A DNA stretch of 64,000 nt from assembly GCA_050734135.1 (NCBI GenBank), contig JBOHUG010000039.1, forward strand, positions 16,839 through 80,838. Reading direction: 5' to 3'. This stretch comes from Bog-877 sp050734135 (GTDB taxonomy: Bacteria; Chloroflexota; Dormibacteria; Aeolococcales; Bog-877). This document shows positions 8,340-16,948 of this stretch, in pieces (position 1 is the stretch's first letter; each line of letters opens with the position of its first letter). The position numbers were made by a program, and so were the translations under genes. Below the pieces are notes generated by a model. The model did no database searches. It saw only the letters and a program-made list of their open reading frames with translations, and had not been told where the DNA came from.

Positions 8340-8840
8340 TTGAACCGCGATTACGAACTTTTCTACATCGTCCGCCCTGATGTCGACGAGGATCAGGTGC
8401 GCACCACCATGGACGAGGTGGCCTCGATGGTCGCCGGCCACGGTGGCGAGATGACCAAGTCATCTCTGTGGGGTCGGCGCCGGCTCGCTTATCCGATCGC
8501 CGGCTTCAATGATGGGTACTACGCTCTCAAGGAGCTGACCCTGCCGGCGGACAAAGTCCGGGAACTGGAGCGGCAGCTCCGACTGGACGAACGAGTGATT
8601 CGCCACCTAATCAGCCTCAAGCAGGTGTACTACCTTCCAGGCGACGAGGATCGCCGCGGTCGGGTACGAACCCGGACCAAGGATCGCGGTGAAGTCCCCG
8701 AGGACACCGCCCCCGAAGGCGAAGAGTTGACGGACGACGTTCTGGAAGCCGAGGTAGCGGCAGATGATGGTTTCCCGGATCCAGCCGTCGAGGCGCTGGT
8801 TGTGGCCGACTCTGCAGATGACGATGACGGGGAGGAGTAG
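8340..8840 (+). CDS. rpsF: 30S ribosomal protein bS6 with acidic C-terminal extension
   Basis: The start is TTG 8340, supported by GGGAGG 8 nt upstream. Residues 1-100 match bS6 (NRDYELFYIVRPD near the start, then WGRRRLAYPI and the YYAL strand). bS6 binds bS18 in the small-subunit platform. At 166 aa it is longer than the usual 95-135. The extra residues from about 105 are Asp/Glu-rich and disordered, ending DDDDGEE. It leads an rpsF-ssb-rpsR operon, 2 nt before ssb. Confidence 0.97.
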   Translation: MNRDYELFYIVRPDVDEDQVRTTMDEVASMVAGHGGEMTKSSLWGRRRLAYPIAGFNDGYYALKELTLPADKVRELERQLRLDERVIRHLISLKQVYYLPGDEDRRGRVRTRTKDRGEVPEDTAPEGEELTDDVLEAEVAADDGFPDPAVEALVVADSADDDDGEE

Positions 8841-8842
8841 CG

Positions 8843-9322
8843 ATGGCAGGTTCTCTTAACCGGGTAATGCTGATCGGTCGGTGCACGGCTGACCCTGAGA
8901 TGAGATATCTCCCCAGCGGTGTGCCGGTGACCCAACTGCGGATTGCGACGAACCGGTATGGCAGTTCTCAAGACGGAGAGCGCCGGGAGTTCACCGACTA
9001 TCACGACGTGGTGGTGTGGAACATCGGGCAGCGCAAGCTGGCCGAGCTGGCGGGGCAGTTCCTGCGCAAGGGCAGCCTGGTCTACATCGAAGGTCGGCTA
9101 CAGACGCGCTCCTGGGATGGCCAGGACGGTCAGAAGCGGTACCGCACTGAGGTCAACTGCAACGACATTCAATTTCTCGACTCGAAGGGATCGACCTCAG
9201 AGGGAAGCGATGGTGGCCCGCGGGTCCAAGCCTTCCCGGCACCCGCAGGCGGCGAGGAGTCGGCGCCCACTCCTGCCGAACTGCCCGACGGGGACATCGA
9301 CCCCGACGACATTCCCTTCTAG
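8843..9322 (+). CDS. ssb: Single-stranded DNA-binding protein
   Basis: This 159-aa protein has an OB fold over residues 1-112 (SLNRVMLIGRCTADPEMRY, FTDYHDVVVWN, GSLVYIEGRLQTR). A flexible Gly/Pro-rich linker follows. The conserved acidic tip DPDDIPF is the docking site for partner proteins in DNA replication and repair. It sits between rpsF and rpsR as in many bacteria and is co-transcribed with them. Length and tail are normal. Confidence 0.97.
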   Translation: MAGSLNRVMLIGRCTADPEMRYLPSGVPVTQLRIATNRYGSSQDGERREFTDYHDVVVWNIGQRKLAELAGQFLRKGSLVYIEGRLQTRSWDGQDGQKRYRTEVNCNDIQFLDSKGSTSEGSDGGPRVQAFPAPAGGEESAPTPAELPDGDIDPDDIPF

Positions 9323-9364
9323 GTGTGATGTGACCAATCCCAACGGAGGCTGAGGAAGCAGAAC

Positions 9365-9598
9365 GTGTCGGAGTACGCGCGGCGCCGTCCACGCAAGGTT
9401 TGCAACTTCTGCCTGGAGCGGATCGTGGAGGTGGACCACAAGGAGGTCTCCCGGCTGCGCCGCTACATCAGCGAGCGGGGCAAGATCCTGCCCCGGCGCG
9501 TGACGGGCACCTGCTCGCTTCATCAGCGTCGGCTCACAGTTGCGCTCAAGCGCGCCCGGCACATGGCGCTGCTGCCCTTCGCCACTGATCAGCACTGA
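9365..9598 (+). CDS. rpsR: 30S ribosomal protein bS18
   Basis: This 77-aa protein starts at GTG 9365 after GAGGAAG. It matches bS18 throughout (KVCNFC, DYKEV-like region, LRRYISERGKILPRR, TGTCSLHQRRLTVALKRARHMALLP). The CxxC plus TGTC..H residues suggest the zinc-binding form. bS18 partners bS6 on the 30S platform. In many genomes rplI follows, but here it does not: a ROK kinase follows after about 100 nt. Confidence 0.97.
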   Translation: MSEYARRRPRKVCNFCLERIVEVDHKEVSRLRRYISERGKILPRRVTGTCSLHQRRLTVALKRARHMALLPFATDQH

Positions 9599-9699
9599 GA
9601 GCATAAAGCTCCCGGCGGAATTAGTCGGTCGGACACCAAATTCAAGCTGGGGGCGCTAAAGTGCCGAGGGATCGGCAGGCGAACAGGAGGCTAGCAGCG

Positions 9700-10524
9700 G
9701 TGGCGCTTTCCAGCAGTCCGGCGAACAGGAGACGGCGCTCTTCGTCTGCGCCGTCCGGCCCGAGCCCCAAGGTCACTCTGTCGGTTGACGTCGGCGGCAC
9801 GGGTATCAAAGCCGAGCTGCTTGATGCCTCCGGGAAGCCCCTCAAGGAGTCGGTGCGCTTCCGGACCGAATACCCCCTGGCCCCGACCGGCATGCTCCAG
9901 GTGTTCAAGAAGTTGGCCGCCGGCAGCCCCGGGTATGATCGAGTCTCGATCGGCTTTCCGGGGGTGGTTCGCGACGGGGTCATCTTCAGCGCTCCCCACT
10001 TCATCCGCGAAGGTGGGGAGGGCACCTCCATCTCGCCTGCACTGGAGCGGGCGTGGAGCCACTTCGACCTCGCCGCCAACACAGCACGCGCCTTGGGCAA
10101 ACCGACTCGAATTGGCAACGACGCCGAGGTCCAGGGGATGGCCGTGATCAAAGGCCAGGGGCTGGAGGTGGTCGTGACCCTCGGGACCGCGTTTGGTAGC
10201 GCGATCTTCCAGGATGGAAAGCTGGCGGTCCACTTGGAACTGGCCCACCATCCCTGCCACAGCAACAAAACCTACAGCGAATACGTCGGAGAGGCAGCCC
10301 GTCAGAAGATCGGAGAAAAGCGATGGAATCGCCGGGTGCTGCGCGCCGTCGAGTTGGTGCGGCAGCTGCTCTTCTTCGATCACCTCTACGTGGGTGGCGG
10401 GAACTCCGACCACGTGAAAATACCCCTCGGTGACGACACCACCTTGGTCGACAACTCGGCTGGACTCTTAGGTGGCATTCGGCTCTGGGAGCCACTCCGC
10501 AGCCGGCGGACTGAAGCCCGATAG
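9700..10524 (+). CDS. ppgK: ROK-family kinase, probable polyphosphate glucokinase
   Basis: Start GTG 9700 is preferred over GTG 9661 because AGGAGG lies 9 nt upstream. The 274-aa protein has the ATP-phosphate motif DVGGTGIK from Asp30, a GND motif with catalytic Asp141, a TLGTAFG stretch and YVGGGN near 230. The ELAHHPCHSNKTYSEYVG and WNRRV segments resemble polyphosphate glucokinases, which phosphorylate glucose using polyphosphate or ATP. The CxCGxxGCxE zinc motif of many ROK kinases is absent, as in PPGK. It lies alone between rpsR and serA. Phosphodonor choice cannot be read from sequence. Confidence 0.78.
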   Translation: MALSSSPANRRRRSSSAPSGPSPKVTLSVDVGGTGIKAELLDASGKPLKESVRFRTEYPLAPTGMLQVFKKLAAGSPGYDRVSIGFPGVVRDGVIFSAPHFIREGGEGTSISPALERAWSHFDLAANTARALGKPTRIGNDAEVQGMAVIKGQGLEVVVTLGTAFGSAIFQDGKLAVHLELAHHPCHSNKTYSEYVGEAARQKIGEKRWNRRVLRAVELVRQLLFFDHLYVGGGNSDHVKIPLGDDTTLVDNSAGLLGGIRLWEPLRSRRTEAR

Positions 10525-10603
10525 ACTGAGGTTGGCCAGGGAGGAGACGCTGACCGTCAGCCGCCCCCGCAGCCTATTCGCTCCCGCCTGAGAGGAAGTT
10601 CGC

Positions 10604-12202
10604 ATGTCTTCGCCGTTAGCTCCGGGACCGAACCGGATTCTGGTGGCTGATCCCATTGCCGAGGACGGGATCAGGCGGCTGCAGGCGGCTGGTGAAGTCG
10701 AGGTTGCCCTGAAGCTCACCGAAGGGCAACTGGTGGAGCGAGTGGTCCCGTATCAGGCGCTTGTGGTGCGCAGCGAGACCAAGGTGACCGCCCAGGTGAT
10801 CGCGGCCGGGGTAAACCTCCGCGTCATCGGACGAGCGGGAGTTGGGGTAGACAACATCGATGTCGAGGCGGCGAGCACCCACGGTGTCCTGGTCGTCAAT
10901 GCGCCAACCGGTAACACCGTCGCCGCGGCGGAGCACACCCTGGCCCTGATGTTGGCGCTGGTTCGCAACGTGGCCCGGGGCGACGCCTCCCTGCGCAGCG
11001 GCGGTTGGGAGCGATCCAAGCTGGTCGGCAGCGAACTCCGCGATAAGACGTTGGGAATAGTGGGACTTGGCAAAATTGGAGCCGAGGTGACCCGGATGGC
11101 CCAGGGATTCCAGATGCGGGTCGTAGCCTTCGATCCCCTGGTGTCGCGCGAACGCGCTGCCCAGCTCGGGGTCGAGCTCCTCTCCCTCGACGACCTTCTG
11201 GCGCAGGCCGACATCCTGACCGTCCACACGCCTCTCAGCGAAGCGACCCGGGGCTTGATTGGCTCGGCCGAGCTCGCTCGGATGCCCCGCGGTGCACGGG
11301 TTCTCAACGTCGGCAGAGGGGGCATCGTGGACGAGCCGGCTCTCGCCGCCGCGGTCCATCAGGGTCACCTCGCCGGGGCGGCGGTGGATGTCTTCACCAG
11401 GGAGCCGCCCGCACCTGACAGCCCCCTGCTCCAGGAGCCGGGAATCCTGGTGACACCCCACTTGGGAGCCTCGACGGTGGAGGCCCAGCTCTCAGTCGCT
11501 ACTGACGTGGCTGAGCAGATCGCCGATGTCCTCTCAGGCAGGCCGGCGAGGTGGGCGGTGAACGCTCCGGCGATCGCGCCGGAGGAGGCGGGTCTGATCA
11601 TTCCGTACCAGGTCCTCGCCGCCAAGCTGGGGAGTCTCTACGCTCAGTTGGGCGGAGGCCGGATCCGCGGGGTGGAGCTCGACTTCCGGGGCGAGTTGGC
11701 CGCAGTTCAGCCGAGCTCCATCACCGCCGAGGCGCTGGGCGGCATCCTGCGGGCATTCACGCAGGACCGAGTCACAGCCGTGAATGCCCGCGCTGTCGCG
11801 GGTCAGCACGGAATCGAGGTCTCCGAGAAGCGCGGGTCCGGGCCCACCACCTGGGCCAGCTCACTGGTACTTCGGGTGGATGGGGATGGACCCACCGAGC
11901 TGGAGGGAACCACCGCCAGCGGAGAGTCCCGGATTGTCCGCGTCGACGGACTACCGATCGATCTCGACCCGGACGGTCTCTTCATTTTCTTCGGTCACCG
12001 CGACCGTCCCGGGCTGATCGGAGCGATCGGACAATTGCTCGGCCAGGCCAATGTGAACATCGCGGAAATGCGAGTGGGCCGGGATGCGCCCCGCGGTCGA
12101 GCGGTGACCGCGGTCAAGATCGACGATCGGGTATCACCCGAACTCGCCGACCGGCTGCGGGCGATCGACGGGGTCACCGAACTCCACCTGGTCGAGCTCT
12201 AG
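10604..12202 (+). CDS. serA: D-3-phosphoglycerate dehydrogenase (long form)
   Basis: This 532-aa enzyme begins at ATG 10604 with GAGGAA upstream. It oxidises 3-phosphoglycerate to 3-phosphohydroxypyruvate, the first step of serine synthesis. Motifs in order: RAGVGVDNID, NAPTGNTVAAAEHT, the NAD-binding GLGKIGAEV, NVGRGGIVDEPAL, and TPHLGASTVEAQ with the catalytic His. An intervening ASB domain (about 325-455) and a C-terminal ACT domain (HRDRPGLIGAIGQ, about 460-532) follow. The ACT domain suggests serine feedback. It is 6 nt from the DUF1015 gene, an association known in other bacteria. Confidence 0.97.
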   Translation: MSSPLAPGPNRILVADPIAEDGIRRLQAAGEVEVALKLTEGQLVERVVPYQALVVRSETKVTAQVIAAGVNLRVIGRAGVGVDNIDVEAASTHGVLVVNAPTGNTVAAAEHTLALMLALVRNVARGDASLRSGGWERSKLVGSELRDKTLGIVGLGKIGAEVTRMAQGFQMRVVAFDPLVSRERAAQLGVELLSLDDLLAQADILTVHTPLSEATRGLIGSAELARMPRGARVLNVGRGGIVDEPALAAAVHQGHLAGAAVDVFTREPPAPDSPLLQEPGILVTPHLGASTVEAQLSVATDVAEQIADVLSGRPARWAVNAPAIAPEEAGLIIPYQVLAAKLGSLYAQLGGGRIRGVELDFRGELAAVQPSSITAEALGGILRAFTQDRVTAVNARAVAGQHGIEVSEKRGSGPTTWASSLVLRVDGDGPTELEGTTASGESRIVRVDGLPIDLDPDGLFIFFGHRDRPGLIGAIGQLLGQANVNIAEMRVGRDAPRGRAVTAVKIDDRVSPELADRLRAIDGVTELHLVEL

Positions 12203-12208
12203 CTTCAG

Positions 12209-13453
12209 ATGGCCCAGGTGTCCCCGTTTCGGGGAATCCACTATGACCCGGCTGTCGTCTCCCTGGAGTCGGTCCTGGCCCCGCCCTACGACGTGATCAG
12301 CCCCCAGCTTCAGCACGAGCTGTACGGCCGCGCCATGCAGAACGTGGTCCGGGTCGAGCTGGGTCGGGACTTCGTGGACGATTTGCCCGGGAAGCGAGAC
12401 CGCTACAGCCGAGCCCGAGACCACCTCCAGGCCTGGCTCAGGGAGGGGGTACTGGTGCAGGACGAGCGGCTCTCCCTATACGTTCATAGACACTCCTTCC
12501 GGCCTCCCGGCGGAGGCGGCCCTCGGGATCGACTGGGTTGCTTCGTCGGGCTCGAGCCGGTGCCGTACGAGCGTGGCGAGGTGCTGCGGCACGAATTGAC
12601 CTTGACCGCGCCCCGGGCGGATCGGCTTCGCCTGCTCCAAGCCGCCAGAGCCCAGACCTCCCCGGTCTTCCTGCTCTACCAGGATGGGACGGAGGTCACG
12701 CGAGAACTCGAACGGGTGACCGCTTCCGCGCGGCCGTTCGCTGAGGCGGTGGTCGAAGGAGAGTTCGGGTCCGAACGCCACCAGCTGTGGCAGGTGACGG
12801 ACGCAACTCCGGTGGCAACGATCACCGCCGGCCTGAGCCAGGCCCGCCTCTTCATCGCCGACGGTCATCATCGCTACGAGACCGCCGTCACCCTGGGGAT
12901 GTCACGGGTCCTGGCACTCGTATCGGCCCTGGATGACCCCGGTAACGTGATCCTGCCCACCCATCGACTCGTCCCCAAGACGCCCAGGGATGTGGACCAA
13001 ATCGCCGAATACCTGGTGTCGCAGGGATGGCAGGCCGAACCGGTCCCCGACGTGTCCGAAGCTCTGGCCAAGCTAGCCATCCTGAAAGAGGACGCTCATG
13101 CCCTGGCGGTAGTTGGCGCCTCCGGCAAGATGGTGGTGAGTCGGTCGCGGGCCGCCGAAACGAACGTTGAGCCTCGGCAGGCACTTGATGTGAGAGTGCT
13201 GGAAACAGAGATCCTGGAGCCAATCCTGGGGATCGCGCCGGAAGACGCCGCCACCGGCCGGGTGCTCTACCTGCGCGACCCCAAAGAGGCGGTGCGGCTG
13301 GCGCTGGCCCAGCGCGGGGTCGCATTTCTGGTCAATCCCACCACGGTGGCGGAGATGGTCGAGGTCGCTCTGGCTGGCGAGGCGATGCCGCAGAAATCGA
13401 CCTACTTCTTCCCCAAGGTCCCAGCTGGCCTTGTGATCATGAGCCTCGAGTGA
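12209..13453 (+). CDS. DUF1015 family protein
   Basis: This 414-aa protein starts at ATG 12209. It carries the DUF1015 signatures: SPFRGIHYDPAVV near the start, APPYDVISP, LYVHRHSF, and a central FIADGHHRYETA. Members are cytosolic and commonly sit beside serA or serC, so a role in serine metabolism is suspected but unproven. The 6-nt spacing from serA implies one transcript. Length is normal for the family. Confidence 0.93.
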   Translation: MAQVSPFRGIHYDPAVVSLESVLAPPYDVISPQLQHELYGRAMQNVVRVELGRDFVDDLPGKRDRYSRARDHLQAWLREGVLVQDERLSLYVHRHSFRPPGGGGPRDRLGCFVGLEPVPYERGEVLRHELTLTAPRADRLRLLQAARAQTSPVFLLYQDGTEVTRELERVTASARPFAEAVVEGEFGSERHQLWQVTDATPVATITAGLSQARLFIADGHHRYETAVTLGMSRVLALVSALDDPGNVILPTHRLVPKTPRDVDQIAEYLVSQGWQAEPVPDVSEALAKLAILKEDAHALAVVGASGKMVVSRSRAAETNVEPRQALDVRVLETEILEPILGIAPEDAATGRVLYLRDPKEAVRLALAQRGVAFLVNPTTVAEMVEVALAGEAMPQKSTYFFPKVPAGLVIMSLE

Positions 13454-13542
13454 GATCGGAAGGCCGGATCGGCTACGGGAGGCGTCACCGAGCGACGCTC
13501 CGGTTTGAAGTTGGCCCCAATTCGGGTAGGGTTTAGAACGCG

Positions 13543-13875
13543 GTGCCCACATACGCCTATCGCTGCCAGTCCGGTCATCAGTTCGAAACCGTCCAGGGAA
13601 TCACTGAGCCAGCCCTGGCTTCATGCACCGTCTGCGGCTCACCAGTCCGGCGGATGGTCTTCCCGGTCGGGATCGTGTTCAAAGGCCAGGGGTTTTATAA
13701 GAACGACTCCAGATCCTCGTCCTCAAGTTCGATAACGCCTGCGACCGCTGACAGCAAGAAAGATGCGTCCCCCGCGCCGGCCAAAGCTGAAACCAGCGCC
13801 GGAGACGCGAAGCCAGACAAACCGAAGAAGGATTCAGCGTCGGGACACGCCGCCCCTGCGGGCCAAGGCGCCTGA
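13543..13875 (+). CDS. FmdB-type zinc ribbon protein
   Basis: This 110-aa protein starts at GTG 13543. Residues 1-55 form the FmdB regulatory-type zinc ribbon: MPTYAYRCQSGHQFE, then CTVCGSPVRR, with one Cys-x-His-like and one CxxC pair. The remaining half is low-complexity Ser/Lys/Ala/Asp. Such proteins are widespread and small, with poorly defined roles. It is followed 15 nt later by trxA, probably in one transcript. Confidence 0.85.
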   Translation: MPTYAYRCQSGHQFETVQGITEPALASCTVCGSPVRRMVFPVGIVFKGQGFYKNDSRSSSSSSITPATADSKKDASPAPAKAETSAGDAKPDKPKKDSASGHAAPAGQGA

Positions 13876-13890
13876 CGCCGGGAGAAGACC

Positions 13891-14214
13891 ATGGCTGAGC
13901 CCGTTCAGGTGAGCGATGCGACCTTCGACAGTGAGGTGATCAAGTCAGATACTCCGGTCCTGGTGGATTTCTGGGCCGACTGGTGCAACCCGTGCAAGAT
14001 GCTGGCACCGATCGTGGAGGACCTTGCCACGGAGTACGGCGCCCGGGTTAAGGTAGCCAAGCTCGACGTGGACGCCAATCCCAATATTGCCGGCCAGTTC
14101 GGGGTGATGAGCATCCCCACTCTCATCCTCTTCAAGGGCGGCGAGGCGGTGCAGCGGGTCGTCGGCTACCAGCCGAAGTCTGCCCTCAAAGCCAAGCTCG
14201 ACGCCCTGGTCTGA
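13891..14214 (+). CDS. trxA: Thioredoxin with a WCNPC active site
   Basis: This 107-aa protein is a full thioredoxin fold. It includes FWADWCNPCKMLAPI with Cys32 and Cys35, the buried Asp region VDFWADW, the cis-Pro motif SIPTLILFKGG, and the usual VGYQPK near the end. Thioredoxins reduce disulfides in cytosolic proteins with electrons from thioredoxin reductase. The canonical WCGPC is WCNPC here; the residue between the cysteines tunes redox potential, so this may not be the housekeeping thioredoxin. No reductase gene is in the window. Confidence 0.93.
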   Translation: MAEPVQVSDATFDSEVIKSDTPVLVDFWADWCNPCKMLAPIVEDLATEYGARVKVAKLDVDANPNIAGQFGVMSIPTLILFKGGEAVQRVVGYQPKSALKAKLDALV

Positions 14215-14224
14215 GACGGGGACC

Positions 14225-14254
14225 GGGCGCCTGAAACGATACGATCAGGCGCCC
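14225..14254 (+). promoter_or_regulatory. Perfect 10-bp stem-loop abutting the argS start, with -10-like box in the loop
   Basis: GGGCGCCTGA (14225-14234) and TCAGGCGCCC (14245-14254) are exact inverted complements with a 10-nt loop. The right arm ends one base before ATG 14255. TACGAT at 14240-14245 resembles a -10 box 9 nt upstream of the start. It could end trxA transcription, act as an operator, or sequester the argS start. Confidence 0.6.
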
Positions 14255-16132
14255 ATGCCAGACCTCCAGGAGTCCTTCGCGCGCGCCCTGAGGTCAGCCG
14301 CCGGGGCGATGGGGGTAGGGGAGGTCCCAGATCCGGCGGTTGAGCCGTCGGCAGTCCCCGAGGTCGGGGACTATTCGTCGGCCTTGGCGTTGCGCCTGGC
14401 GGGGGTCCTGAAGCGGCCCCCTCGCGAGATCGCCGCGGAACTGGCCCGCCACCTGGCCGACCAGCCCCTCGCCCACTGCCTGGAGATCACGATCAGTGGC
14501 GCTGGGTACCTCAACCTGCGGGTTGACTTCGCTTCGCTCGCACCCGAGGTTATCTTCAGCGCGCTCGGGATGGGAGAGGTGATCATCCCTGACCCCGATG
14601 CCGGCCCCAGGGTGATCGTCGAACACACCGCCACCAACCCGAACAAGGCAGCGCATGTCGGCCACCTCCGCAACGCCTGTATCGGCGACACCGTAGCCCG
14701 CCTGCTTCGGGCCCGGGGCCACTTGGTCGAGGTTCAGAACTACATCGACGACACCGGGGTCCAGGTGGCCGACGTCCTGGTGGGAATCCGTCACCTGGGA
14801 CTCACTCCCGAGATCGGCGAGCCGTTCGACCGATTCTGCTCACGAGCTTATGTCGAAGTCTGCAGCCGCTACGAATCCGAGCCGGATCTTGTCAAGCTCA
14901 GGGTCGAGACGCTGCACCAGATTGAGGGTCGTGAGGGCGAGGTGGCGGCAGCGGCGAAAGAGCTGGCGGGCAAGATTGTCGACGCTCACCTCGAGACGAT
15001 GGCGCGGATCGGGGTCAGCTACGACCTACTCACCTGGGAGTCGGACATCCTCGAACTGGGGTTCCTGGAGCACGCGCTCGACTGGATGCAGGAGTCGGGG
15101 GTGATCCGCCGGCCTACCGAAGGTGCGTTCCAGGGCTGTTGGGTGCTGCCCCTCGAAGCGGGGACAGGTGAGGACGAACTGGCGGTCGGCGAGGCGAAGG
15201 TCCTGGTCAAGAGCGACGGCATCGCTACCTACACCGGCAAGGACATCGCCTATCACCTCTGGAAGTTCGGGGTGCTGGGACTGGACTTCGACTACCGACT
15301 CTGGTCCCCCCAGGGTCCGGCCAGCACCACCTCCGATCCGAAGCTCGCGCAATTGCCACCAGAGCGCTTCGGGCACGCGGCCCGAGTCGTCAACGTGATC
15401 GACCAACGCCAGACGGCACCCCAGTTGGCGGTTCGGGAGGCGCTCCGCCGCCTCGGCTTCGAGTCCCAGGCGGAAGCCCTTCACCATCTCGCCTACGAAG
15501 TGGTGGCGCTCTCGCCTTCGGCAGCCGCCGCCCTGGGGGTGGACACCAGTGCCGGCAAGGCGATGTACCCGCTCAGCGGCCGGCTGGGAATCGACGTGGG
15601 GGCCGATGACCTGCTGGACGAGGCGGAGCGCCAGGTTCGATCCAAGGCTCGCGATCAGACCGTGGCGGCCCGCCTGGCCGCCAGCGCCGTCCGCTACTAC
15701 CTGCTTCGCTTCGGCCTCAACTCGATCATCAACTTTGACTTCGGGGAGGCGCTGCGTACCAGCGGGGACACCGGGGTCTACCTCCAGTACGCTCACGCCC
15801 GCGCCTGCGGAATTCTGGCAAAGGTGGAGACGGTGACCTTTCCCGACCGAGTACCCGACCTGAGCCCGTCCGAGCAGGCCCTGGTGAAGCTCCTGGAGCG
15901 ACTACCCAGGACGGTGGCGGAGTCGGCCGACAACCTCAGCCCTTCTACTCTGGCGGGCTACGCCTTCTCCTTGGCTACTGCCTTCAACGACTTCTACGAA
16001 CATTCGGACCGGCTTTACCAGTTGAAGGATGACGCACTAAGGGGGCTCCGCCGGGGCTTGGTTGACGCCACCCGGGCGACTCTGGCCCGGTCCTTGGAGC
16101 TGCTGGGGCTGACCCCGCTCGCGCGCATCTGA
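14255..16132 (+). CDS. argS: Arginyl-tRNA synthetase
   Basis: This 625-aa class I synthetase charges tRNA-Arg. An N-terminal additional domain (residues 1-110) precedes the Rossmann core with the HIGH-type motif HVGHLRNACIGD near 133. Further marks are VQNYIDDTGVQVAD, the YTGKDIAYHLWKFG segment and VIDQRQTAPQL. The C-terminal anticodon-binding domain includes VYLQYAHARACGI and ends FNDFYEHSDRLY. The KMSKS-like position reads YPLSGRLGI, a degenerate form not unusual for ArgRS. It directly follows the trxA-argS stem-loop. Confidence 0.95.
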   Translation: MPDLQESFARALRSAAGAMGVGEVPDPAVEPSAVPEVGDYSSALALRLAGVLKRPPREIAAELARHLADQPLAHCLEITISGAGYLNLRVDFASLAPEVIFSALGMGEVIIPDPDAGPRVIVEHTATNPNKAAHVGHLRNACIGDTVARLLRARGHLVEVQNYIDDTGVQVADVLVGIRHLGLTPEIGEPFDRFCSRAYVEVCSRYESEPDLVKLRVETLHQIEGREGEVAAAAKELAGKIVDAHLETMARIGVSYDLLTWESDILELGFLEHALDWMQESGVIRRPTEGAFQGCWVLPLEAGTGEDELAVGEAKVLVKSDGIATYTGKDIAYHLWKFGVLGLDFDYRLWSPQGPASTTSDPKLAQLPPERFGHAARVVNVIDQRQTAPQLAVREALRRLGFESQAEALHHLAYEVVALSPSAAAALGVDTSAGKAMYPLSGRLGIDVGADDLLDEAERQVRSKARDQTVAARLAASAVRYYLLRFGLNSIINFDFGEALRTSGDTGVYLQYAHARACGILAKVETVTFPDRVPDLSPSEQALVKLLERLPRTVAESADNLSPSTLAGYAFSLATAFNDFYEHSDRLYQLKDDALRGLRRGLVDATRATLARSLELLGLTPLARI

Positions 16133-16179
16133 GGTTCCGCCGAAAAGTTCGAGCTGACCGATGTGCATACTGGGCGACC

Positions 16180-16824
16180 TTGTCCGAGCTTCCCCTCTTT
16201 CCGCTGCGCGCCGTGCTGTATCCCCACATGTCGCTGCCCTTGCATGTCTTTGAATTGCGCTACCAGAGACTGCTGCGGGACTGCCTTGAGTCTGGTGGCC
16301 GCTTCGGGGTGGTCGGGATTCGCTCCGGCGACGAAGTCGGCGGTCGGGCGGTCCCGGAGGAGGTTGGCACCGAGGCGGTCATCACCGACCTTCGCCTTCT
16401 CCCCGGGGGCCGCTCCCACGTGCTGGTGACCGGCGCCCGCCGCTTCCGGATCAAAGAGCTGGTTCCGGGAATGCCCTACCCCAGAGCTGAGGTCGATTTG
16501 CTCCACGAGCCGGACCCGGATCCGGCCGCCTTCATCCTGGCCAGTGAGGCACGTGCGGCCCTGACCCGCTACACCGCCGGGCTGGCCCGAATCTCGGGCG
16601 GAGCTGCCAGCTCGAACGCGCTGCCCACCGATCCGCTGCTGCTCTCCTGGGTGATTGCCTCCACTTTGATGATCGAGTTGCCCCACCGGCAACAGCTGTT
16701 GGAGGTGCCCGGGTTCAGTCAGAGGCTCCGTCTCGAGATCCAGTTGCTGCAGCGAGAGGTGACCCTCCTAAACCTACAGCTGGCGAATCGGCTCCAGACC
16801 GTCCCGACCTACGGCCGCAATTGA
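16180..16824 (+). CDS. LON substrate-binding (LON N-terminal) domain protein
   Basis: This 214-aa protein starts at TTG 16180; CATACT 8 nt upstream is a possible -10 box. It matches stand-alone Lon N-terminal domain proteins: LPLFPLRAVLYPHMSLPLHVFELRYQRL at the start, FGVVGIRSG, and RFRIKELV. There is no ATPase or protease domain. In Lon this domain recognises unfolded substrates; free-standing copies are common and uncharacterised. Confidence 0.88.
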   Translation: MSELPLFPLRAVLYPHMSLPLHVFELRYQRLLRDCLESGGRFGVVGIRSGDEVGGRAVPEEVGTEAVITDLRLLPGGRSHVLVTGARRFRIKELVPGMPYPRAEVDLLHEPDPDPAAFILASEARAALTRYTAGLARISGGAASSNALPTDPLLLSWVIASTLMIELPHRQQLLEVPGFSQRLRLEIQLLQREVTLLNLQLANRLQTVPTYGRN

Positions 16825-16948
16825 TTGGCTCCAGGGCTCCCCGCTCGGGTCCGAACTCGGGTCACCGGCCAGTCGGGCCTCCGATGCGCGCCAGCCGGTG
16901 GCAATCAAGGAATCCGATCCGGCCGCCCCGGCAGATCCTGGGCAGGTT

